46,175 nt of DNA from an uncultured Clostridium sp. (GCA_945871955.1 CAMBXR010000016.1:1-46175), one strand, 5' to 3'. Positions 26,141-35,957 are shown, numbered from the stretch's first letter. Notes: generated by a model not told the origin, from the letters alone. Translations and numbers: made by a program.

Positions 26141-27529
26141 CTAATTACTTTGTGATTTAAATAAATTTATCTTTTCTTGTAATAACTTCTTTTCCTCTTC
26201 TATAATCTTTTTAGTTGAAAGTTGGTCATTAGATATTTTTGTTGCACTTTCAATTGCTTCATTTAATTCTTCTTTAGAATGATATTGGTATTGATTATTC
26301 TCATCTACTAGCTTATAGTATAACGATTGTGCTTCATTTATTAAAATTTCTAATTCTAATCTATCTTCATAACTTGCAACTTCTTCAGAATTTACATTTA
26401 TGTCACTGCTATTATTTGATTGTGAATTATTTACTTCTTGATTTTCTTGTTGTGATGGTTCAAATATATCTTTTATTTCATCACTTAATTTCTCTTCACC
26501 AATTTTTTCTTTATATTTATTCTTAAAATTATCAACTATATCTGGATTTATTTCTTTTAGAACATCTAAAACATCTCTAAGAATCTCTGCTTCATTCTTA
26601 GCAGGTGCATCCATATTCATTGCAGGTGTATGGCTTACAATATTTTCTTTTTCCCCTTTGTATTTTTGAGATTTAACAACTGCCATACCACCAACTAAAC
26701 AGAGTGATGCTACTAAGATTGCCCCTGGTAAGAAATTATTCTTTCTTTTATTACTTTTTTGTCTTACATTTATAGCAATAGCTGTGATATTGTCTCTTTC
26801 CTTCTTTTCTTTTACTTCATCTATAAGGTTTTCACATATTTCTTGTAAGTCCTTAGTTCTAAAAATCTTTGAATTTTTATTATTAAACTTATTAATTACA
26901 CTCTCTTTATCCATCTTATTATGAAGACCATCACTACAGATTAAGAAGTTTGTGTTTTTGCTAATCTTGCCTTTTTTATAGAATATATCTAACTTATCAT
27001 TAACACCTATACATTGAGTTAATACATTTTTTTTCACATTTTGTAAGTTTTTTATGCCTTGTTTTTTAAGCATTTCATACTGAGAATGATCCTCTGTAAG
27101 TTGTATCATATTCTTATTTATTTCATAAATTCTACTATCACCAATATGTACTATATAATAGTTTTTATTTAGTATAAAAAGTACACTTGCTGTAGTTCCA
27201 ATTTTTGAATTAATTTCATTGGATAATTGAATAATCTCTCTATTGGACTTAATTAATACTTCCTCCAAAGACTCTTTTATCAGCTTTTCACTATCATTAG
27301 TTTGAAGTATGGTTTTTATATTTGTATTCCACCACTCCTCGAAATACTCGGTAGTTTTTTTACTGGCAACTTCTCCATATTCTAATCCACCAAGACCGTC
27401 ACATACTACAAATAAACCAAACTCATTATTATTCATACTTCCTATTTTGCATAATAATGCATCTTGATTTACTTGTTTTACATTACCTATATCTGTCTTT
27501 GCTCCTACTGTTATTTTAAACTTTTTCAT
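26141..27529 (-). CDS. Transmembrane PP2C-type protein phosphatase with FIVAR-like ectodomain
   Basis: The 462-residue protein has an N-terminal PP2C (PPM) domain (~5-255) with metal-binding D23 (VNQDA), D44 (CDGLGG), GDSRIYE, and the closing RDNITAIAI; the residues needed for dephosphorylation of Ser/Thr are present. A TM helix follows (~266-285). The outside part is unusual for a PP2C: a segment resembling the linker of the array proteins (VLDVLKEINPDI here, ILEILNEIDSDI there) at ~310-355, then a Ser/Asn linker and a FIVAR-like bundle (~388-458, INEAQSLYYKL, QYHSKEEL). It presumably opposes the two kinases and may sense or bind the array proteins outside. SD GGAGA. Confidence 0.88.
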   Translation of the reverse strand: MKKFKITVGAKTDIGNVKQVNQDALLCKIGSMNNNEFGLFVVCDGLGGLEYGEVASKKTTEYFEEWWNTNIKTILQTNDSEKLIKESLEEVLIKSNREIIQLSNEINSKIGTTASVLFILNKNYYIVHIGDSRIYEINKNMIQLTEDHSQYEMLKKQGIKNLQNVKKNVLTQCIGVNDKLDIFYKKGKISKNTNFLICSDGLHNKMDKESVINKFNNKNSKIFRTKDLQEICENLIDEVKEKKERDNITAIAINVRQKSNKRKNNFLPGAILVASLCLVGGMAVVKSQKYKGEKENIVSHTPAMNMDAPAKNEAEILRDVLDVLKEINPDIVDNFKNKYKEKIGEEKLSDEIKDIFEPSQQENQEVNNSQSNNSSDINVNSEEVASYEDRLELEILINEAQSLYYKLVDENNQYQYHSKEELNEAIESATKISNDQLSTKKIIEEEKKLLQEKINLFKSQSN

Positions 27530-27568
27530 TATACTCTCCTAATTCCATATGCTAAAAAATTTATATCA

Positions 27569-29836
27569 TTAATTATAATCCTCAGGTTCAAATTTTCTTG
27601 TCATAATATTCCCACCTAATTCAACATGAAGTCCTGAATAATACTTATCATACATATAATACATCATACCATTATCTACATTGATATAACGCACATTTTC
27701 ATCAATGAATAAAGTATCATTATTTTTTAAATGTTTTGCAAATAAGTCATAATTATCATCTATAAAATAAAGATAATCACCATCTAAGGTAAATCTATAT
27801 ACATTCTCTTCAATTATTTGTTTGCTATTAACATCCACCTTATTACCTTTTAGATTAACTCTATATAAGTCAGTTCCTTCTTTGTATAATATACAATTTT
27901 CATATAGAGCAATCCATTCATTTTTATTACTATCTATATCTAAAGTTGAACTTTCATTAGTTTTTAAGTTCATTATGTATATATCACTTTCATCATTTAT
28001 TCTATACACCACATATTTACTATTTAAACTGAACATACTAATAGGTTTATCTATAAGCTTTTCCCACGAACCATCTATCAAGCTCATCTTATATAAGCTT
28101 CGACCATCAGTTATATTATTATAATAAATATAATCGCTCATAATTATAATTTGCTTTGCCACAATTCCATAATAGAGCTCTTCATTCGTAACAGTATCAT
28201 ATCTTATAACTTCATCAGTATCTGCTGTTATATAAAAAATTGAATCACCATATTTATTGAAACTGCTTGGTCTTCTTTCATCAAAAGTGCATTCTTCATA
28301 GAATGAACCATCTTCTGAACTAGTATTTACCTCATAGTATGAATTATAATATGTCATCTTGTCATTACCTTGAACCATAAATGGTGACATAATTCCACTA
28401 TCATTACTATAGCTTGATATATTTCCTGGTAAAATTCCAAGTTCATCACTTACTTGGGGTAGCTTATTGTTCTGTACTCCTCTATATAAACCTAGTGCAA
28501 TTAACAGCACAATACACGTGATTGAAGATATAAGCATAATTCTTTTTTTATTGCTTTTATCGTTTAAATCATTTGAATCATTTGCTTCATCTCTAACTAC
28601 ATCTTCTAAAAGTAATGTCCCTTCATCTTTAAGTAAAACTGTACTATCATCTTCTAATAGCACTGTTTCATCTTCTATCAAAATTGTACTATCATCTTCA
28701 CCCAATAATAAAGTGTCCTCATCATTTGATGTAACTATATCATTATCCTCATTGTTAGTAACTTGAATATCTATTATTTCATTTCTATCTTCTTTTATTT
28801 CATCTTTGTTTTCTTTTATTTTATTTATATCTTCTTTTGTAAAGTATGGATTATTTCTAGATATTCCTGTAGCTTTAATAATTACTTCATTCTTTTCATC
28901 CTCACTCATACTTCCCAGTACATTCATCAAATCATTCTTTAAATCATTTACATCAGAATATCTATTCTTTGGACTATGTTCACAAGCTTTCTTGATTATT
29001 TCCCATAATCTATCATCTGCATCACAAGCTCTTGGTAAAACATTACCTTTTATTCTTTTAGCCTGAGCCATCTGTTTTGCATTGTATGTAATCTTGTCAT
29101 CATCAAGTGGTACAAATGGGAATTTTAATTTATTAAATAATCTATATAAAACTATACCTAGTGAATAAATATCAACACTCTTATCATATTTTTCATTGCC
29201 AGCATTTAATATTATTTCAGGCGCCATATAATATGGTGTACCTATTCTAGTTACGGCTTCTTCACTAGATAAGTTAGTAGAAACTCCAAAGTCACCAATT
29301 TTAAAATGATTATTATTAGAAATAAAAATATTTGAATCTTTGATATCCCTATGAATTATTCCATTATCATGACATAGCTTTAATCCATTACATAAGTCTA
29401 TCCCTAGATTTATTATCATTTCTTTTGTCAAATCTCTAGCTTCTATAAACTTATGTAATGGTGTTACATATTCCATTTTTATGAGAATATCCCATCCAAA
29501 ATCTTCTCTTTGTTTTATCAAATAATCTTCATAGTTAACTATATTTGTGTTACCTCTTAATATATATAATAACTTTACTTCGTTTTCGAATTTATTTACT
29601 ATATCTTTAAAATATAAGTCCATTTTTTCTTGGTTGTTACCAAATGATAACATGGCATCCTCGTATTGTGCAGTTGTAGGTATGGTTATGTGTTTTACTG
29701 CAGAATAAATTTTATCATTGCCTAATTTTTTACTTATCCTATATACCTTTCCATAAGATCCAATACCTATAGGATGGTCAATTGTCCATCCTCCCCATAG
29801 AGGAAAATAATTCTGTAGTATTTCGTCGTGTTTCAT
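27569..29836 (-). CDS. Transmembrane Ser/Thr protein kinase with propeller-like ectodomain
   Basis: The 755-residue protein has a kinase domain (~18-310) with GIGSYGKVY, ATP lysine K48, HRDIKDSN (D164, K166, N169), DFG at 182-184 and APE. An acidic juxtamembrane region (~345-426) follows, with five regularly spaced motifs at T375, T384, T391, T399 and T407, each T-[VLI]-L-[LI] in acidic surroundings. A TM helix (~433-451) leads to about 300 extracytoplasmic residues of aspartate- and tyrosine-rich beta repeats (for example DGDYLYFIDDNYDLF) resembling DUF5050/YWTD-type propellers. SD AAGGAGAC. It is the first gene of the secretion operon, behind the promoter at 29874-29902. A truncated copy lies at 49-429. 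Confidence 0.9.
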   Translation of the reverse strand: MKHDEILQNYFPLWGGWTIDHPIGIGSYGKVYRISKKLGNDKIYSAVKHITIPTTAQYEDAMLSFGNNQEKMDLYFKDIVNKFENEVKLLYILRGNTNIVNYEDYLIKQREDFGWDILIKMEYVTPLHKFIEARDLTKEMIINLGIDLCNGLKLCHDNGIIHRDIKDSNIFISNNNHFKIGDFGVSTNLSSEEAVTRIGTPYYMAPEIILNAGNEKYDKSVDIYSLGIVLYRLFNKLKFPFVPLDDDKITYNAKQMAQAKRIKGNVLPRACDADDRLWEIIKKACEHSPKNRYSDVNDLKNDLMNVLGSMSEDEKNEVIIKATGISRNNPYFTKEDINKIKENKDEIKEDRNEIIDIQVTNNEDNDIVTSNDEDTLLLGEDDSTILIEDETVLLEDDSTVLLKDEGTLLLEDVVRDEANDSNDLNDKSNKKRIMLISSITCIVLLIALGLYRGVQNNKLPQVSDELGILPGNISSYSNDSGIMSPFMVQGNDKMTYYNSYYEVNTSSEDGSFYEECTFDERRPSSFNKYGDSIFYITADTDEVIRYDTVTNEELYYGIVAKQIIIMSDYIYYNNITDGRSLYKMSLIDGSWEKLIDKPISMFSLNSKYVVYRINDESDIYIMNLKTNESSTLDIDSNKNEWIALYENCILYKEGTDLYRVNLKGNKVDVNSKQIIEENVYRFTLDGDYLYFIDDNYDLFAKHLKNNDTLFIDENVRYINVDNGMMYYMYDKYYSGLHVELGGNIMTRKFEPEDYN

Positions 29837-29873
29837 TTATGTCTCCTTTTTTATCCCTCTCATTTAAAAAGTT

Positions 29874-29902
29874 AATATATAGTTTTGAAATTTATATGAC
29901 AA
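29874..29902 (-). promoter_or_regulatory. Sigma-A-type promoter of the secretion operon
   Basis: On the minus strand TTGTCA (29897-29902) and TATATT (29874-29879) are separated by 17 bp, about 40 bp upstream of the kinase start codon. A TATAAT at 29918-29923 could be a second -10 but lacks a good -35. Confidence 0.6.
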
Positions 29903-30168
29903 CTTTTTTCTAATTACATTATAACAAAATATATTATTTATCACACCATATTTTTACCAAATTAGACATAAACTGTTACAGTAGCCTTAGTTTCACCTCC
30001 AAAGATACTATGAGCTGTGATTCTATATCCTATGATAATCAATGCTTTTTGAAACCATACTACATATCCACCTCTAAAGCCTTGCTTTTGGTAAAAAAAC
30101 AATGTAATAACTGAATTCTATTATCCATTTTAAATATCTCTAAATAATTTAAATAAAGACCAAAAATA

Positions 30169-30217
30169 AGAGAATATCTGATATGAACGGTAATCATAAT
30201 GAGATATCCTCTTTTTT
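30169..30217 (+). terminator. Hairpin with T-run
   Basis: AGAGAATATCT (from 30169) can pair with AGATATCCTCT (from 30202) with one mismatch, and T residues follow at 30212-30217. The plus-strand orientation has no evident gene upstream, so it may be a remnant or serve both directions. Confidence 0.45.
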
Positions 30218-30269
30218 ATCGATAGTTTTTTGTAGAAATTTATCTAACAAGTATCCTTGATATAAAGTT

Positions 30270-30416
30270 TTACTTCATATATTGGTTGATTAAGTTTATG
30301 CAGTACTTTTCAGCTAGATCACCTACACCTAATGTTCCATTAACATCTACTCCTATCCCTACCATTTCAGGTTGAAGATCTATATTTTCTAATTTACTTT
30401 TTTCACTTTCAAATTT
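30270..30416 (-). pseudogene. Relic of an LprI-like C-terminal domain (type D)
   Basis: Minus-strand translation gives KFESEKSKLENIDL ... LAEKYCINLINQYMK followed by TAA. This lines up with the end of paralog 6 (FENEKNK ... LAKEYALNLINKYMK). Only the last ~48 codons remain, with no start or body. It lies 16 kb from the array, on the far side of the secretion operon. Confidence 0.7.
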
Positions 30417-30713
30417 ATCTTTTTCTTTCCTTACTTAATAATTTTATAATTTAAACATTGTATTAAAACATAAGCTTATTTAAAATACAGTTATTAATTA
30501 TATATTTATTTTTATTTATAATCAATTTATTTACTGATTTTCAAAATATTCCCAAACACTCCAAGTTGGATTATATAAAAATCATAATATACCAAGCATC
30601 TCTATACTAAAAAAGTCCCCCTTACTAGCATTACTATGGGTGACTTTCTAATATATATTTTGTTTTACTATAGAGAGAATGTAAAATTATTTAAAAAGAC
30701 TCTCTAAGAAATC

Positions 30714-30744
30714 ATATGACACCTGTATTCCACAGGTGTCATAT
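30714..30744. terminator. Strong hairpin, sibling of the one at 14722
   Basis: ATATGACACCTGT pairs with ACAGGTGTCATAT across a short loop; TTTTTATTT follows on the plus strand. The arm ATATGACACC is the same as in the terminator at 14722-14751. It probably ends the peptidase transcript or an erased gene. Confidence 0.6.
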
Positions 30745-30910
30745 TTTTATTTAGCTTGAGATTTATAGTTATTATACCAATATATAATCATCTATTGATT
30801 TAGTTAACTCTTCTTTACAACTATATGAATTTTGATAAGTTTTTTCTATTATTCTTTTGCATAAAAGTCACCACTTAAAGTAATATTTAATAAGTCTTTT
30901 TTACTTATGT

Positions 30911-31522
30911 CTACTTTAAGGGATTCAATTCAAATATAATAAGTCCTCCCTTTCTCTCATGTCCCGTATTCCATAATTTTTTTAAATCAATCCACTTGTA
31001 ATTACCATAAGTTACTGTTTTGACCATCATATTATCATCATATTCCTTGTATCCTATTAATAAAAACCAATGCCATACATATTCTTTAAAATCAGAATTT
31101 TTATGATGTAGTATTAAACAAGGAATAGGGTATTTATTTTCAATCTGTTGTATAACTACATTTTTTGCTTTATCATAAGATTCTTCTCCATAAAGTGGCT
31201 TCATGTATAGATTATTTTCTCCCATATCTTTCATATAGTCAAAATATCCATCCATAAAAATATCTAGTGTATCTATTCCATTCATTCTTGGTCTAAGATA
31301 CGGTTTCATTATATTAGAAAATTCTATATAATCTTTTTTACTAATATTGTCACAAGAAAATGGATACATATTATTTTTACCAAAGTATAAAGAGAAGTAA
31401 ATACTACAATCACAGGCTGTTACTGCTGCACATCCTCCCATCTTCATCATATAATCTGAAAACCAGTTTTGATTTCCTCCATAGGAATCTTCTATTTTAA
31501 AGTATTCTAGTTCCTTATTCAT
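30911..31522 (-). CDS. C39-like cysteine peptidase-fold protein
   Basis: The protein is about 203 residues; ATG 31522 is chosen because GGGGTG lies four bases upstream. It looks like a papain/C39-like fold: NQNW near the N-terminus supplies a possible oxyanion-hole Gln, GGCAAVTACD a candidate nucleophilic Cys, and YVWHWFLLIGY a candidate His, followed by a VTYGNYKWIDL segment. There is no signal peptide or TM helix, so it is likely cytoplasmic unless exported by the secretion system. Fold and catalytic assignment are from motif reading only. A hairpin and decayed coding sequence separate it from the secretion operon, so a link to it is unproven. Confidence 0.6.
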   Translation of the reverse strand: MNKELEYFKIEDSYGGNQNWFSDYMMKMGGCAAVTACDCSIYFSLYFGKNNMYPFSCDNISKKDYIEFSNIMKPYLRPRMNGIDTLDIFMDGYFDYMKDMGENNLYMKPLYGEESYDKAKNVVIQQIENKYPIPCLILHHKNSDFKEYVWHWFLLIGYKEYDDNMMVKTVTYGNYKWIDLKKLWNTGHERKGGLIIFELNPLK

Positions 31523-31662
31523 AATACACCCCATTTTTTCTTCTCTATTATTTATAGTCGTTGTTATTATATTATTCTTTATTTAAAATAATGTTGTTAG
31601 ATATTATTAAATTATTTATGTAACTAATATGTTTACTCATTTAAATAACTGAAATTTAAAAT

Positions 31663-31696
31663 AGAGTATGTTTAATTAATATCTTAAACATACTCT
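31663..31696 (-). terminator. Terminator of the glycine cleavage genes
   Basis: AGAGTATGTTTA and TAAACATACTCT form a perfect 12-bp stem just downstream of gcvPB, followed on the minus strand by ATTTTAAATTT. Confidence 0.75.
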
Positions 31697-31711
31697 TTAA
31701 TATATTGTTTT

Positions 31712-33160
31712 TTATCTATTTTTCCAAGTTAAGATAGGTTTCTTAACTGCTCTTGCATCGTCAACTCTGCTAACTATAGTATTATGTGGTGCTGAAGTTA
31801 ACAACTCTGGATTTTCCTTACCTTCCTTAGCTATAGTTATCATAGCCTCTATAAATTCATCTAAAGTCTCTAAACTTTCTGTTTCAGTTGGCTCTATCAT
31901 CATAGCTTCACGAATTATAAGTGGGAAATAAACTGTTGGTGGATGATATCCATAATCTAACATTCTTTTTGCTATATCCATAGTGTCATATTCTCCATGA
32001 GGTCCACTTAAAACAAACTCATGCTTGCATATTTCATCTATTGGTAAATCATAATACTCTTTTAAGTTTTCTTTTAAGTAATTTGCATTTAAAACAGCCA
32101 TTTGACTAGCTTTTTTAAGTCCATCTTTCCCCATAGCTAATATATATGCAAAAGATTTAACCATTACCCCAAAGTTTCCATAAAAGTTTTTAATTTTTCC
32201 AATAGAGTCTTTTCTATCATAATTTAATATATATTCATTATTTTGTTTTTCTATTACTGGCACTGGTAAAAATTTAGCTAAGTCTTTTTTTACTCCAACA
32301 GGACCACTTCCAGGACCTCCTCCACCATGAGGTGCTGCAAAAGTTTTATGAAGATTTAAATGAACTACATCAAATCCCATATCTCCAGCTCTAGTTATTC
32401 CCATGATTGCATTAGTATTAGCTCCATCATAGTATAAAAGTCCTCCAGCTTCATGAACTAATCTTGCTATTTCTTCTATATTCTTTTCAAATAATCCTAA
32501 AGTACTTGGATTAGTTAGCATTAAAGCTGCCACTTCATCATTTAATACTTCTTTTAATTTATCTATATCAACAGCCCCATTTTTTGTTGACTGCACTTCA
32601 ATTATATCAAATCCTGCCATATTAGCACTTGCAGGATTTGTTCCATGAGCAGAGTCTGGAACTATAACTTTAGTTCTTTTTAAATCACCTCTAGTTTCAT
32701 GGTACTTTCTAATTATCATTAATCCTGTAAATTCGCCATGTGCTCCTGCAGAAGGTTGCAAAGTTACCTCATCCATACCTGTAATTTCACATAACATTTT
32801 TGACAAGTTATACATTAACTCTAAAGAGCCCTTAGCTGTTTCAATTGGTTGATATGGATGCATATTTGTAAATTTACTAAGTGAGGCCATATCTTCATTT
32901 ATTTTTGGATTATATTTCATAGTACAAGAACCAAGAGGATAAAATCCTGTATCAACACCAAAGTTTTTATTTGAAAGTAAAGTGTAATGTCTAACTACGT
33001 CTAGTTCACTTAGCTCAGGAAGTTCCAAATCAGTTTTCTTTATCATATTATGATCTAACATTTCATTTAATTCTATAGGTTGAACATCTAGTTTTGGAAG
33101 GGAATAAGCTTTTCTTCCTTCCTTAGAAATTTCAATTAATAAGCTATTATATTCTTTCAT
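31712..33160 (-). CDS. gcvPB: Glycine dehydrogenase (decarboxylating) subunit 2
   Basis: The 482-residue protein is the PLP-binding half of the split P-protein. With GcvPA it decarboxylates glycine and passes the aminomethyl group to lipoyl-H protein. Recognisable motifs include [33 protein letters not shown] and the PLP lysine segment [16 protein letters not shown]. Length is normal for the family. The ATG follows the gcvT-gcvPA stop by one base, with SD GGAGGGG, so the two are co-translated. Expression is under the glycine riboswitch upstream. Cytosolic. H-protein and lipoyl-handling genes are not in the window. Confidence 0.96.
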   Translation of the reverse strand: MKEYNSLLIEISKEGRKAYSLPKLDVQPIELNEMLDHNMIKKTDLELPELSELDVVRHYTLLSNKNFGVDTGFYPLGSCTMKYNPKINEDMASLSKFTNMHPYQPIETAKGSLELMYNLSKMLCEITGMDEVTLQPSAGAHGEFTGLMIIRKYHETRGDLKRTKVIVPDSAHGTNPASANMAGFDIIEVQSTKNGAVDIDKLKEVLNDEVAALMLTNPSTLGLFEKNIEEIARLVHEAGGLLYYDGANTNAIMGITRAGDMGFDVVHLNLHKTFAAPHGGGGPGSGPVGVKKDLAKFLPVPVIEKQNNEYILNYDRKDSIGKIKNFYGNFGVMVKSFAYILAMGKDGLKKASQMAVLNANYLKENLKEYYDLPIDEICKHEFVLSGPHGEYDTMDIAKRMLDYGYHPPTVYFPLIIREAMMIEPTETESLETLDEFIEAMITIAKEGKENPELLTSAPHNTIVSRVDDARAVKKPILTWKNR

Positions 33161-33161
33161 A

Positions 33162-35645
33162 TTACATCCCCTCCATAATTCCTATTAATTTATTAATTTC
33201 ATCAGCAGTTCTTTTTTCAGTAACACAAATCATAGTACAACCACTTAATTCCGGATAATCTTTACCTAAATCATATCCTCCAAGAATTTTATTTTTTAAT
33301 AATTCATTATTTAAATCTTCTACTTTAACAGGTGATTTTACAACGAATTCATTAAAGAATTTACCTTTGAATAATGGTGTAAATTTACCACTTTCACTTA
33401 TTCTCTTAGCTGCATAGTGAGATTTTTGCATATTTTGCATTGCCACTTCTTCATAACCTTTTTTACCCATAGTTGCCATATAAATTGATGCATTCAAAGC
33501 ACATAATCCTTGGTTTGAACAAATATTTGAAGTTGCTTTTTCTCTTCTAACATGTTGTTCCCTTGTTTGAAGAGTTAAACAATAACATCTATTTCCATCT
33601 TTATCTACTGTTTGACCGACTACTCTTCCTGGCATTTTTCTTATTAAACCAGATTTAATTGCCAAAAATCCTACATAAGGTCCTCCGAAGTTTAATTCAT
33701 TACCTAATACTTGAGCATCACCAACTGCTACATCAGCTCCAACTTCTCCTGGAGATTTTAATATACTAAGTGTAATTGGGTTTACACTTAAAACATACAT
33801 TGATTTTTTATCATGAGCTATTTGACCTACTTCATCTACATCTTCTATCATCCCAAAGAAGTTTGGATTTTGAAGTAGTACACAAGCTGTATTATCATCA
33901 ACTACTTCTTTTAATTTATTTAAATCAGTAGTTCCCATCTCTCTATCATAATCAACTTCTACAACTTCACAGTCTTTAAATTGTAAATAAGTTTTTAATA
34001 TTTCTCTTGTTTCAGGGTGAACAGTTCTTCCTACTACTACTTTTTTACGTCTAGTTTTAGATATTGCAAGTAAGCATCCTTCTACTGCTGCTGTTGCTCC
34101 ATCATACATAGATGCATTTGCTATATCCATTTTTGTAATTTCTGCTATCATTGATTGGAATTCAAATATACTTTGTAAAGTTCCTTGGCTTATTTCTGCT
34201 TGATATGGTGTATATGCTGTGTAAAATTCACTTCTTGATGTGATATGTTTTATGATTGAAGGAACATAATGATCATAAGCTCCTGCTCCTAAAAAGCAAG
34301 TTAGCTCTTCTGTACTAATATTTTTATTTGCTATAGATTTTACTATTTCATTAACTTCTAATTCTGATTTTGATTCTTCTAAATTTAGTTCTCCTTTTAA
34401 TTTTAAATTATCTGGTATATCAGAGAACAAATCATCTATTGAATTTACTTTACATGCTTTAAGCATTTTTTCTTCATCTTCATGAGTTGCTGGTATATAT
34501 GGGTATTGTTTATAAGCTTCTTTTTCTACTTCTATTTTTTTGTATTGTTTTTTATAAAAAGGTCTTTTTACTATTACTGCACTTACAAGTTTTTTTCTAA
34601 CTTTTACTCCTATTTCTGTACCTACTTTAGCATAATTGCTATCAATTACTGCCATACCTATAAATTTATCTAATGTAGGAGATTTTAGTCCTGTAGTAAC
34701 AAATCCAATAACTTTGTCATCTACTTCTATTTCATAGCCACCTCTTATCATTCCCTTTCCTTGCATTTCAAAGGCAACAAGTTTTCTTTGTTTTTCTTGT
34801 AACTTCATATTAGCTAAAGCATCTTTTCCTAGGAAATTTTCTTTATTTAATTTAACAAAAATTCCAAGCCCACCTTCAATTGGTGATATTTCTTCGCTTA
34901 TTTCATGACCATAAAGAGGTAAATTTACTTCTGCTCTTAAAGTATCTCTAGCTCCTAGACCTGCTGGAACTATATCCTTATCTCCTACTTCTAAGATTGT
35001 ATTCCATATTTTTTCTACTGAATTATTATCACAATATATTTCAAATCCGTCTTCTCCAGTGTATCCCGTTCTTGAAACTATACATTTTTCACCACATACA
35101 GAAACTTTATTTTTAAATTTGTAAAATTCTATAATTGATAAGTCAGTATCTGTAATCTTTGAAAGTATTTCTTCAGCCTTTGGACCTTGAATAGCTAACT
35201 GAGAAACATAACTTGATATATTATTTATCTCTACATCAAAGTTTGCACTTTGCTTTTTAATCCACTCAAAATCTTTGTCTATATTTCCAGCATTTATTAC
35301 TAATAAGTAATTGTTTTCTTCTATCATATAAACTAATAAATCATCTACTGTCATTCCATTTTCATAACACATTGGTGAATATATAATTTCATTGTCTTTA
35401 AGATTTGAAATATCATTTGTTATTAAATATTGAATAAAATTGAAAGCATCTTTCCCCTTAACTTCCACTTCTCCCATATGAGATACATCAAATAACCCTG
35501 CACTTCTTCTTACATAATCATGCTCTTTTGTTGCACTCATATACTCAAGTGGCATTTCCCACCCTGCAAATTCAAACATTTTTGCATTTAATTTTTCATG
35601 AGTAGAAAATAATTTAGTTCTTTTTAATTCCAATGCATCTATCAT
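33162..35645 (-). CDS. gcvTPA: Fused aminomethyltransferase (T-protein) and glycine dehydrogenase subunit 1
   Basis: The 827-residue fusion has an N-terminal GcvT (~1-365: [43 protein letters not shown]) that releases ammonia and methylene-THF from the aminomethyl-lipoyl intermediate. A short charged linker leads to GcvPA (~380-827: [39 protein letters not shown]), which pairs with GcvPB. There is no frameshift between the halves. The same T-PA fusion is, from memory, annotated in Clostridioides difficile, so it supports a Peptostreptococcaceae origin. SD GGGGGG. The riboswitch, terminator and promoter lie upstream. Confidence 0.95.
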   Translation of the reverse strand: MIDALELKRTKLFSTHEKLNAKMFEFAGWEMPLEYMSATKEHDYVRRSAGLFDVSHMGEVEVKGKDAFNFIQYLITNDISNLKDNEIIYSPMCYENGMTVDDLLVYMIEENNYLLVINAGNIDKDFEWIKKQSANFDVEINNISSYVSQLAIQGPKAEEILSKITDTDLSIIEFYKFKNKVSVCGEKCIVSRTGYTGEDGFEIYCDNNSVEKIWNTILEVGDKDIVPAGLGARDTLRAEVNLPLYGHEISEEISPIEGGLGIFVKLNKENFLGKDALANMKLQEKQRKLVAFEMQGKGMIRGGYEIEVDDKVIGFVTTGLKSPTLDKFIGMAVIDSNYAKVGTEIGVKVRKKLVSAVIVKRPFYKKQYKKIEVEKEAYKQYPYIPATHEDEEKMLKACKVNSIDDLFSDIPDNLKLKGELNLEESKSELEVNEIVKSIANKNISTEELTCFLGAGAYDHYVPSIIKHITSRSEFYTAYTPYQAEISQGTLQSIFEFQSMIAEITKMDIANASMYDGATAAVEGCLLAISKTRRKKVVVGRTVHPETREILKTYLQFKDCEVVEVDYDREMGTTDLNKLKEVVDDNTACVLLQNPNFFGMIEDVDEVGQIAHDKKSMYVLSVNPITLSILKSPGEVGADVAVGDAQVLGNELNFGGPYVGFLAIKSGLIRKMPGRVVGQTVDKDGNRCYCLTLQTREQHVRREKATSNICSNQGLCALNASIYMATMGKKGYEEVAMQNMQKSHYAAKRISESGKFTPLFKGKFFNEFVVKSPVKVEDLNNELLKNKILGGYDLGKDYPELSGCTMICVTEKRTADEINKLIGIMEGM

Positions 35646-35692
35646 AATAATACGCCCCCCAATTTATAAATTATTTATTTTTGCATTAAAAA

Positions 35693-35733
35693 AGAGAATA
35701 TGAAAGCACTAAAAATAGTGCCACATATTCTCT
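35693..35733 (-). terminator. Expression-platform terminator of the glycine riboswitch
   Basis: AGAGAATAT (minus strand) begins a long hairpin with the inner arm GCACTA and TAGTGC, followed by TTTTTT, immediately 3' of the second aptamer and before gcvT. Ligand binding presumably prevents its formation, as in other gcvT leaders. Confidence 0.8.
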
Positions 35734-35734
35734 G

Positions 35735-35945
35735 TTCATTTACCTGAAAGTTTTGTGAGAAAATCTCATTTTCCTCGTCGGTGACTTCATCTGCTTATTG
35801 AGATGAGTCTTTCCAGAGTTCCATCAATTTACGATCTTGATTCCTGAAAGTTTCTCTAAAAATTTAATGGCTATTTTTAGATTGCTTCTTCGGCATTTTT
35901 ACAAAAGTAAAAAACTCTCTCGTAAATCTCATTTGGAATTTATAT
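35735..35945 (-). promoter_or_regulatory. Tandem glycine riboswitch
   Basis: Read on the minus strand, two aptamers follow each other. The first has GAGAGAG, GCCGAAGAAGCAA and AAACTTTCAGG then an AACTCTGG closing arm; the second has CACCGACGAGGAAA, AAAACTTTCAGGTAAA and ACAGAG. These are the conserved glycine aptamer elements in the usual cooperative tandem order, upstream of the glycine cleavage genes, which it should switch on when glycine is plentiful. Confidence 0.92.
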
Positions 35946-35957
35946 AGTTCTAAAATT

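Larger units (their letters stand above)
29903..30910. other. Gene-poor boundary region with relics and hairpins
   Basis: About one kilobase without an intact gene. It contains a 45-codon open tail (29962-30105, minus; segments GFRGGYVVWFQKA and TVTVYV) of unknown origin, a hairpin with T-run at 30169-30217, the LprI-like relic at 30270-30416, an imperfect hairpin at about 30608-30645, the hairpin at 30714-30744, and at about 30765-30905 degenerate minus-strand coding-like sequence (VDISKKDLLNITLSGDFYAKE, broken by stops). I see no insertion sequence ends or integrase. Confidence 0.6.

Noticed and set aside
29962-30105. Short minus-strand open tail ending in TVTVYV
   Set aside because: No start codon, ribosome site or recognisable family; noted only inside the boundary region entry.
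29837-30910. Insertion sequence or integrase remnant at the border of the secretion locus
   Set aside because: No transposase-like frame, terminal inverted repeats or target duplications could be found.
33162-35645. gcvT-gcvPA fusion as a novel enzyme
   Set aside because: A continuous fusion of this kind is, to my knowledge, already annotated in C. difficile; it is useful as a taxonomic hint only.
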